The notes under the pieces were generated by a model. It had not been told where the DNA came from, made no database searches, and worked only from the letters and a program-made list of their open reading frames with translations. Positions 1-6,695 of a stretch of 14,003 nucleotides of DNA are shown here, piece after piece. Every line of letters starts with the position of its first letter. Within the stretch, counting starts at the first letter, position 1. The position numbers and the translations under genes are program-made. Source of the DNA: Planctomycetota bacterium (GTDB lineage Bacteria > Planctomycetota > Planctomycetia > Pirellulales > Pirellulaceae); contig JAPLNJ010000290.1 of the NCBI GenBank assembly GCA_026692885.1, positions 1 through 14,003 of the forward strand, read 5' to 3'.

Positions 1-2003
1 TGGCGTTTCAGAGCGACGCCAGCAACCTGGTGAGAGGCGACACCAATGACTCGAGTGACATTTTCGTGCGGGACACGCTCGACGCTTCCACTCAGGCGGT
101 CTCCGTTGGGGAGCCGCTGCTCCCGTTTCAGTCCAGATATACATCCGCCGACACGCCTTCGATCAGCGCCGACGGGCGCTATGTGGCGTTTATGAGCGAC
201 GCCAGCAACCTGGTGAGTGGCGACACCAATGGCACGTCTGACGTTTTCGTGCGGGACACGCTGAGCAACACCACCAGCCGTATCAGCCTGGACACCGCGG
301 GTAACCAGGCCAACAGCGGCTCCTACGCGCCGTCAATCAGCGCCGACGGGCGCTATGTGGCGTTTCAGAGCACCGCCAGCAACCTGGCGAGCGGCGACAC
401 CAATGATTGGGATGACATTTTCGTGCGGGACAGGCAGAGCAACACCACCAGCCGCATCAGCGTGGACCCCGCGGGGAACCAAGCTAACAGCGGCTCCTAC
501 ACGCCGTCAATCAGCGCCGACGGGCGCTATGTGGCGTTTGAGAGCACCGCCAGCAACCTGGTGAGCGGCAACACCAATGGCACGTATGACATTTTCGTGC
601 GGGACACGCTGAGCAACACCACCAGCCGCGTCAGCCTGGACACTGTGGGCACCCAGGCCAACAGCGACTCCGCCATGCCGTCGATCAGCGCCGATGGACG
701 CTATGTGGCGTTTGTTAGCAGCGCCAGCAACTTGATGAGCGGCGACACCAGTGGACAGGATATCTTTGTCCGTGATCTGATCGGGGCTTCCACGCAGCCG
801 GTCTCTGTCGGGCATCCGCTGCTCCAGTGTCAGTCCGGAAACAACACTTCCTCCCTGCCGTCGATCAGCGCCGACGGACGCTATGTGGCGTTTCAGAGCA
901 ACGCCAGCGACCTGGTGAGCGGCGACACCAATGGCGTGTCTGATATTTTCGTGCGAGACACGCTGAGCAACACCACCAGCCGCGTCAGCCTCGACACCGC
1001 GGGGACCCAGGCCAACAGCGACTCCGACTGGCCGTCGATTAGCGCCGACGGACGTTATGTGGCGTTTTCTAGCGACGCCAGCAACCTGGTGAGCGGCGAC
1101 ACCAATGGCACGCCTGACATTTTCGTGCGGGACACGCTGAGCAACATCACCAGCCGCGTCAGCGTGGACACCGCGGGCACCCAGGCCAATAGCTACTCCG
1201 ACTGGCCGTCGATCAGCGATGACGGACGCTATGTGGCGTTTTCTAGCACCGCCAGCAACCTGGTGAGCGACGACACCAATGGCACGTCTGACATTTTCGT
1301 GCGGGACACGCTGAGCAACACCACCACACGCGTCAGCGTGGACAGCGCGGGCATCCAGGCCAACAGCCAATCCTACGAGCCGTCGATCAGCGCCGACGGA
1401 CGCTATGTGGCGTTTACGAGCTGGGCCAGCAACTTGGTGAGCGGCGACACCAATGGCATGTATGAAGTTTTCGTGCGGGATACGCTGAGCAACACCACCA
1501 GCCGCGTCAACCTGGACACCGCGGGGAATCAGGCCGACAGAGAATCCGGCTGGCCGTCGATCAGCGCCGACGGACGCTATGTGGCGTTTGCGAGCACCGC
1601 CAGCAACCTAGTGAGCGGTGACACCAATGGCTTATTTGACATTTTCGTGCGGGACACGCTGAGCAACACCACCACCCGCGTCAGTTTGGACACCGCGGGC
1701 ACCCAAGCCAACATCCTCTCCACACTGTCGTCGCTCAGCGCCGACGGGCGCTATGTGGCGTTTCAGAGCGGCGCCAGCAACCTGGTGAGCGGCGACACCA
1801 ATGCCACGTGGGATATTTTCGTGCGGGACACGCTGAGCAACACCACCACCCGCATCAGCCTGGACACCGCGGGGAACCAGGCCAACAGCGACTCCTCCTG
1901 GCCGTCGATCAGCGCCGACGGACGCTATGTGGCGTTTCAGAGCGACGCCAGCAACCTTGTGAGCGGCGACACCAATGGCTATTCGGATGTGTTTCGCTGG
2001 TCC
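1..2003 (+). repeat. Tandem 174-bp (58-residue) propeller repeats inside the giant surface gene
   Basis: Ten complete units begin at 156, 330, 504, 678, 858, 1032, 1206, 1380, 1554 and 1728. A partial unit precedes them at the window start and a closing partial unit starts at 1902. Nine complete units are 58 residues; the unit at 678 is 60. Each unit reads PSISADGRYVAF, then ASNLVSGDTNG, DIFVRD, and usually LSNTTSRVSLDTAG and QANS. The DTNGxxD stretch could bind calcium, which is inference. Two units (the partial one at the left edge and the one at 678) carry a different linker, ASTQxVSVGxPLL. Long near-identical DNA blocks between units suggest recent duplication or gene conversion. Confidence 0.92.
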
Positions 2004-4112
2004 GCGGTAAATCTCGCGCCTACGGACCTTAGTCTGTCGCCCAGCATCCATGAGAATCAATCGGTCGGGGCTAATGTCGGCAGCTTCAACACCACGGATC
2101 CGGATCTGCCGAACGATGCCCACACCTACACGCTGGTCGACTCGGCCAACTATCCCGACAACACCAGCTTCACGATCGTCGGCAGCCAACTGAAGACGGC
2201 GGCGGTGTTCGACTATGAGACCAAGAACATCTACTCGATCCGCGTCCGGACCACGGATCAGGCCGGCTTGTTTTACGAGAAAGCCTTCACGTTCTGGGTC
2301 GTCGACATAGACGAGATCCCGCCGACCGTGACCGCCACCTCGCCAGCCGACAACGCGAGGCATGTTTCGCCTGTCGCCAACCTGGTCCTGACCTTCAGCG
2401 AGGACGTTCAGGCCGGCAGCGGGAACATCCTCATCAAGCGGACGGCGGACAACGCCGTGGTCGAGACGATCGACGTGCAGGACGGCGGGAAAGTGACGCT
2501 CGTCGGGGCCACCGTGACGGTCGATCCCGCCGTGACGTTGGCGGAAAACACAGGCTACTACGTGGAAATTGCCCCGGGAGCTTTCACCGACCTAATCGGG
2601 AACGAGTTTGCGGGGATCACGGACGCCACGACGTGGGACTTTACGACCGCCACGGCTCCGGTGATTGTGGTCGGCGAGCACGTGCTGGCGGCAAATCGCG
2701 CCAATCAAGTCGTCCTCCTGTATGTGACCGGCGACGCACTGGTCACGGGGTTGAATTTGCGAGCCCAGTTGGGCGACGGCACCGGGCCAGGCGTGGAACC
2801 GGTCTTCACCGGGGTGGACTTCGCGGGCGGGATCTGGGCGGCGCATCCCTACACGGTGACAGGTGGCCCAGTGTCCGGCGCGGCTCAGTTCCTACAGGCC
2901 AGCGTCGTGTTCAATAACGCCGGCGATCAGGTGGCCGCGAACGGCTTGCTGGTTAAGCTGGTGATCGATACGACGGGGATCCAGTCCGGCCAATTCGCGT
3001 TGAGCCTGGCCGGGACCGAAATCGGCAGCGACACGATGTTCGTGCTGGCAGGCGGCACGGAATTGAGCGCCGCCATCACCAACGGACGGATTGACGTGAT
3101 CGCTACGGCGGTGGCGGACCGCCGAATCTTCTACAACCAGTCGTACTTCGACGGGAACAGCGCAACGGCGAACGGGGCCGACGACAATGCCATTGCCACG
3201 GACAAGCAGCCACTGTTGCCGGGTCAGACGGCGACGTTTGCCAACTACACCAGCTACACCCGCGGCCTCAACGGGATCATGGTCGACATTTCGTCGTTGG
3301 CGAATCCGGCCGCGTTGAGTGCAGCGCAGTTCGAGTTCCGTGTGGGGAACAGCAACACGCCGTCTGGTTGGGCCGCTGCGCCGGCGCCCATCAGCGTGAC
3401 GGTGCGGGAGGGGGCCGGCACGAACGGATCCGACCGGGTCACGTTGATCTGGGCTAACAACGCCATCCAGAAGCAATGGCTGCAGGTGCTGGTCCTGGCG
3501 GACGGGGTCACGGGCCTGACGGTGCCGGACGTATTCTACTTTGGGAACGCGATCGGCGAAGCGGGCAACAGCGTGGTGAACACGTTTGTGGACGGGACCG
3601 ACTTTGCCGCGGCCCGGGACAACCCGCGCAACTTCCTGAACCGGGCGCCGGTCGGTTTCCGCTTCGACTACAACCGGGATTCGTTCGTGGACGGTTCGGA
3701 CATGGCGGCCGCACGCGATAACAACACCAATTTCGTGACGGCCCTGAAACTGATCACCGTGCCTACTCCAGCGCCGGCAGGGAGCCCGGGTGCCACCGGC
3801 GGCCAGGCCGGCGCCGCGACTCTAGGGGCTGAGGGTGAGGCACTCGGCGGGACCCTGGCCAGCAGCTCTCCAAGGACGGCCTGGCCGGAGGTCACTCAGG
3901 CCGCCCGAGCGTGGAACCAGCCGGACTGGACGGCTTTACCGCAGCCTGTGACATCCAGCTCGACGCTTTCCCTCGCCACCCGGGCGCCGGTCGCGTCCCG
4001 TCTATCTCGCGATCTCACGCCAGCGGCGGACATGGAGCCGCCGGCCCTGACGGCGCTTGAAGCGATCTTGCACGACTTTGCCGATACAGTGGACGAACGC
4101 TGGTCCCGCTAA
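1..4112 (+). CDS. Giant modular surface protein: propeller-repeat, cadherin-like, Ig-like, cohesin-like and dockerin-like domains (5' end outside window)
   Basis: The frame is open from the first complete codon (position 3), so the start and the export signal lie upstream of the window. The GTG at 30 is internal to a repeat. In order: PD40/TolB-like propeller units with the core SISADGRYVAF, then ASNLVSGDTNG and DIFVRD (1 to ~2003); a cadherin-like domain (~2010-2310, NLAPTDL start, FDYET near its end); a SbsA/Big_5-type Ig domain (~2320-2655); a cohesin-like sandwich (~2660-3105, GLNLRAQLGDG and QASVVFNN); a module common in planctomycete surface proteins (~3114-3570, RRIFYNQS to YFGNAIGE); dockerin-like repeats (~3571-3740, with a complete calcium loop DYNRDSFVDGSD); an Ala/Pro-rich tail with AEGEA and a final helix TALEAILHDFADTVDERW. 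Stop is TAA 4110-4112. Expected location is the cell surface or extracellular space. The domain readings are from motifs; binding partners are unknown. Confidence 0.88.
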   Translation, partial: AFQSDASNLVRGDTNDSSDIFVRDTLDASTQAVSVGEPLLPFQSRYTSADTPSISADGRYVAFMSDASNLVSGDTNGTSDVFVRDTLSNTTSRISLDTAGNQANSGSYAPSISADGRYVAFQSTASNLASGDTNDWDDIFVRDRQSNTTSRISVDPAGNQANSGSYTPSISADGRYVAFESTASNLVSGNTNGTYDIFVRDTLSNTTSRVSLDTVGTQANSDSAMPSISADGRYVAFVSSASNLMSGDTSGQDIFVRDLIGASTQPVSVGHPLLQCQSGNNTSSLPSISADGRYVAFQSNASDLVSGDTNGVSDIFVRDTLSNTTSRVSLDTAGTQANSDSDWPSISADGRYVAFSSDASNLVSGDTNGTPDIFVRDTLSNITSRVSVDTAGTQANSYSDWPSISDDGRYVAFSSTASNLVSDDTNGTSDIFVRDTLSNTTTRVSVDSAGIQANSQSYEPSISADGRYVAFTSWASNLVSGDTNGMYEVFVRDTLSNTTSRVNLDTAGNQADRESGWPSISADGRYVAFASTASNLVSGDTNGLFDIFVRDTLSNTTTRVSLDTAGTQANILSTLSSLSADGRYVAFQSGASNLVSGDTNATWDIFVRDTLSNTTTRISLDTAGNQANSDSSWPSISADGRYVAFQSDASNLVSGDTNGYSDVFRWSAVNLAPTDLSLSPSIHENQSVGANVGSFNTTDPDLPNDAHTYTLVDSANYPDNTSFTIVGSQLKTAAVFDYETKNIYSIRVRTTDQAGLFYEKAFTFWVVDIDEIPPTVTATSPADNARHVSPVANLVLTFSEDVQAGSGNILIKRTADNAVVETIDVQDGGKVTLVGATVTVDPAVTLAENTGYYVEIAPGAFTDLIGNEFAGITDATTWDFTTATAPVIVVGEHVLAANRANQVVLLYVTGDALVTGLNLRAQLGDGTGPGVEPVFTGVDFAGGIWAAHPYTVTGGPVSGAAQFLQASVVFNNAGDQVAANGLLVKLVIDTTGIQSGQFALSLAGTEIGSDTMFVLAGGTELSAAITNGRIDVIATAVADRRIFYNQSYFDGNSATANGADDNAIATDKQPLLPGQTATFANYTSYTRGLNGIMVDISSLANPAALSAAQFEFRVGNSNTPSGWAAAPAPISVTVREGAGTNGSDRVTLIWANNAIQKQWLQVLVLADGVTGLTVPDVFYFGNAIGEAGNSVVNTFVDGTDFAAARDNPRNFLNRAPVGFRFDYNRDSFVDGSDMAAARDNNTNFVTALKLITVPTPAPAGSPGATGGQAGAATLGAEGEALGGTLASSSPRTAWPEVTQAARAWNQPDWTALPQPVTSSSTLSLATRAPVASRLSRDLTPAADMEPPALTALEAILHDFADTVDERWSR

Positions 4113-4145
4113 CGTCTTCGACCCTCCTCGTTGCTCTAACCGAAA

Positions 4146-5029
4146 GATCGGCAGTGGTTCCCCCTTGCCGGCAGAACCGGTTTTCCAAAGCGTGGATTTC
4201 GACACCGGTACGATCTGGGCCCCGTATCCGCACACGGTCACGGCCGACCCGATGCCGGCCGGTTACGAGATGTACGAACAGGCCAGCGTCGTGTTCAACA
4301 CCGCGGGCACGAAAGTCACGCCCCAGGGGTTGCTGGTCAGGTTGCAGATCAGCACGGTGGGGATCAACTCGGGCACCTTCGCCTTGTCGTTCAAGAGCAC
4401 GGACGTCGGCGCCGACTCCGCCTTCATCTTGCCCAGTTCCACGGAGTTTACGTCGAACATCACCAATGGCAGTCTGATAGTGGCCGTAGTTCCACCCGCG
4501 CCTGTCATCACGGGGATCACGACGGATACGGGCAGCAGTGCCGCCGATGGGATCACCAACGACACCATGCTGCTGATCAATGGCACCGCCAACGCCCATC
4601 GCTTTCGCCTACGATTACAATCGCGATTCCTTGGTTGACGGGTTTGATATGGCCATCGCCCGCGACAATCCGACGAACTTCACGTCGGCCCTGAAGCTCC
4701 TCGTCCTACCGGCCGCTACGTCGGCCGGCTTGGCCGGGGCACCACTCGCGGCGGGCGCGGAGGGCGAGGCGTTCCCTCTGCTGAATTTTGCGGTCGGCCC
4801 CGCATCGAGCCATCTGGTCGGCGCCAGCCTCGTCACGGCCTACCCGGCGCAGGTACTCGCGGTGCTGCCCGTCACGAGCGCGGCGCTCCCAGTCACTCCG
4901 CAGGCCATCGCGCCGCGGGCCGCGCGGCGCGAGGACATCTGGGCTGCCTGGGACGGGGCGGCGAGCGAGGCCCTGGAACCCGTGCTGAGCGACATCGGCA
5001 TCGACGTGGCCCGTGGTTGGGCCGGATAG
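4146..5029 (+). pseudogene. Broken paralogue of the cohesin-like/dockerin-like surface proteins
   Basis: Recognisable sequence starts abruptly about 35 bases after the previous stop, in the middle of a cohesin-like domain (IGSGSPLPAEPVFQSVDF, then YEQASVVFNTAG and NITNGSL, to ~4480). No start codon, LEPR motif or first strands of the domain precede it. Next comes the opening of a bacterial Ig-like domain (PVITGITTDTG and NDTMLLINGTA, ~4500-4590). At about 4590-4600 the reading frame moves by one, straight into a dockerin-like calcium loop (IAFAYDYNRDSLVDG, ~4598-4642). That second frame runs to the TAG stop at 5027-5029 through an Ala-rich tail with AGAEGEA and a closing helix ALEPVLSDIGIDVARGW. 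The layout matches the intact neighbours, so I read it as a gene that lost its 5' half and an internal segment. A sequencing or assembly error at the junction is possible but would not restore the missing front. Confidence 0.8.
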
Positions 5030-5108
5030 ACGCCAGCAGCCGGACGTTTCGGCGAGCGGGGCTTTTGGCGTTCCGCTTCGCCGACGGAGCGACCGTAAAG
5101 AAATCGTA

Positions 5109-5151
5109 GGGCTGTGCCCACACAACTGCTTGAGGTTGGTGGGCACAGCCC
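5109..5151. repeat. Inverted repeat, 13-bp perfect stem, possible bidirectional terminator
   Basis: GGGCTGTGCCCAC (5109-5121) and GTGGGCACAGCCC (5139-5151) are exact reverse complements around a 17-base loop. It sits between convergent genes, which fits a transcript-end structure. The GTGGGCACAGCCC core resembles dispersed intergenic palindromes I recall from planctomycete genomes; that recall was not checked by search. Confidence 0.7.
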
Positions 5152-5340
5152 GCCCCACACCCCACCCCACACGTTGTCACAATGGGCCATACTTGCTTGA
5201 CTTCGGTAGACTGCCGGTCCTCTAAGAAAAGAAAAAGAGCCGCAACGGCAACGAAAGAAAGCGACGACAAGTCGTGCGCACTCCAAAGTTCGCTTGTCCG
5301 AGGACTAGCACCAAATGGCAAGAGGATGAAGCGAGACTAT

Positions 5341-5374
5341 GTTTGAGGTGTGACGTTGTTTGAGGTGTTACGTT
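5341..5374. repeat. 17-bp tandem duplication
   Basis: GTTTGAGGTGTGACGTT (5341-5357) is followed at once by GTTTGAGGTGTTACGTT (5358-5374), with one mismatch. It lies about 30 bp beyond the stop codon of the minus-strand gene. No function can be assigned. Confidence 0.85.
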
Positions 5375-5402
5375 CGGGTGCCTCGGGCTCTGCCAGTGGC
5401 AC

Positions 5403-6371
5403 TCAGTAAGAAGCATCCTCGGCCCGGCTTGCATCCGGCGCTGCCCACGGCGCCAGGTGCTCGATCACCGGCACGGCCGCGTGGGCCGCACGCGGAATTA
5501 CGGCGGGCGGCACCGTTGCCGGCTCGCCTTCCGCGCCGGCCAATGCGGGGGCGGACGCCAGCGCTGGGTTGGCCGGGCGGGCGTTCAGTTCGTTGATGAC
5601 GAGCAGCGCGTCCAACGGCGTCTCGTCGCCGTCCCCGCTCACGTCCAAGTAGGGCGGTGGGGCCTGCGGCGATACCGGAGCGGCCGGCAAGGTCCGGCTC
5701 CCGTGCAAGTTGAAGTCGTTGATGATCAGCAGGGCATCCAGCGGAGTGACGTACCCGTCATGATTGACGTCGTAGCGATTGTCGAAGTTCTGCCAGGGCC
5801 GCGCCGTGATCTGGATCGTTCCCCCGGCGATCGCCGCCGTGATCTGCGTTGCCTGGAGTCCAATGAACTCCGAGTCCACACCGATTTCCGTGGCCGCCAG
5901 CCGCAGCGGGTAACTGCCCTGCGCGAGGCCTGCCGTACTGATGATCAAGGTCACGACGAGGCCCTCCGGCGGCACGGCTTCGCCCGTGTTGTTGAAGACC
6001 ACGCTGGCCTGGGCGAATTGCGGCGCGCCGGCCACCGGGCCTCCAGTCGTCGTCGTGGCATAAGCCGTCCAGATCCCGCCGCCGAAATCCACGGCCTCGA
6101 AACTGGGCTCCTGAGCCGGACCGGAACCATCCCCGAGCTGGGCGCAGAGATTGAAACCCGTGACGGTAGGATCGACGGCCAGATCCGAACGCGTCACCGT
6201 GATGGCTACCGCCTGATGCGGCGTGTTTGGCAGCAGTTGATGCACGCCGGGCGAGATAACCAGCGTCAGGAGCTCCCGGCCTTCCAGGCACTCGTACCCC
6301 AACTGGCGCGTTCGCCGTCGACGCCGACCAACGCACCTGCCAAAGTCTCCAATCTGCCTGATTTGAAACAT
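5403..6371 (-). CDS. Exported LEPR-type protein with cohesin-like domain and dockerin-like pair (short form)
   Basis: 322 residues from ATG 6371. That start is chosen over the in-frame TTG six bases upstream because GAGGA (6379-6383) sits 7 bases before the ATG. A basic N-terminus (GRRRRRTRQ, residues 15-23) leads to CLEGRELLTL (28-37), a variant of the planctomycete LEPRxLLT export/anchor motif. Residues ~38-190 form the cohesin-like sandwich (TGFNLCAQLGDGSGP, GGGIW, AQASVVFNNTG, LVVTLIISTAG). Two dockerin-like loops follow: YDVNHDGYVTPLDALLIIND (200-219) and YLDVSGDGDETPLDALLVIN (241-260). The tail has AGAEGEP (279-284) and is Ala/Pro-rich. This is the minimal version of the architecture shared with its neighbours, and it is complete. 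It faces away from the 801-residue gene across a shared upstream region. Its ligand is unknown. Confidence 0.88.
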   Translation of the reverse strand: MFQIRQIGDFGRCVGRRRRRTRQLGYECLEGRELLTLVISPGVHQLLPNTPHQAVAITVTRSDLAVDPTVTGFNLCAQLGDGSGPAQEPSFEAVDFGGGIWTAYATTTTGGPVAGAPQFAQASVVFNNTGEAVPPEGLVVTLIISTAGLAQGSYPLRLAATEIGVDSEFIGLQATQITAAIAGGTIQITARPWQNFDNRYDVNHDGYVTPLDALLIINDFNLHGSRTLPAAPVSPQAPPPYLDVSGDGDETPLDALLVINELNARPANPALASAPALAGAEGEPATVPPAVIPRAAHAAVPVIEHLAPWAAPDASRAEDASY

Positions 6372-6695
6372 CGCCAAGTCCTCGTTTCTGGGCCGGGATT
6401 CCCGTCACCGGACACATCTCCACCCGCTGTGCAGGGGACCAGCGGCCAACAGCACGCTACGGACGTTCCGCAGGGACTCCAATTCCTCTTTGTGAAAATA
6501 CAAGCCGATGCGTCGCTACCGTTAGTTGAATCTCTGCCGCCGAATCCATAAACTAATGCCTTATCGTTGCGGTGTCGAGTATACGTCCGTACGCAGGGTG
6601 TCCGTGCGTAGGGAGTCACACAACCATTTTCCAACCGATCCCAGTGACCGCAGCGATCACCTCCCAACGGTTGGTGAGTAGAAACGGATTCTACG
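6372..6695. promoter_or_regulatory. Shared divergent upstream region of two surface-protein genes
   Basis: The 324 bases between two divergent starts must hold the promoters or leaders of both genes. On the left is the GAGGA ribosome site of the minus-strand gene. A small inverted repeat, TACGCA (6590-6595) and TGCGTA (6605-6610) with a 9-base loop, lies about 85 bases before the plus-strand start and could be a protein-binding site (inference). I see no convincing -35/-10 pair and no strong Shine-Dalgarno before the plus-strand ATG at 6696. Confidence 0.5.

Larger units (their letters stand above)
5030..5402. other. Convergent intergenic region with hairpin and short tandem repeat
   Basis: No coding signal was found between the stop of the broken paralogue and the stop of the minus-strand gene. 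It holds a strong 13-bp-stem hairpin (5109-5151), a purine-rich run near 5223-5262, and a 17-bp tandem duplication (5341-5374). Being downstream of genes on both strands, it should carry their transcription ends. No U-rich tract directly follows the stem on the plus strand. Confidence 0.6.

Noticed and set aside
507..1370. Long minus-strand open frame (287 codons) opposite the propeller repeats
   Set aside because: It is an antisense shadow of the tandem repeats; it is periodic only because the plus-strand gene is, with no domain or start signal.
1..2003. CRISPR-like regular repeats
   Set aside because: The repeats are in-frame protein-coding units of 174 bp with no unique spacers.
5457..6551. 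Plus-strand open frame (364 codons) opposite the short LEPR-type gene
   Set aside because: Arg/Gly-rich shadow of a clearly coding minus strand with recognisable domains.
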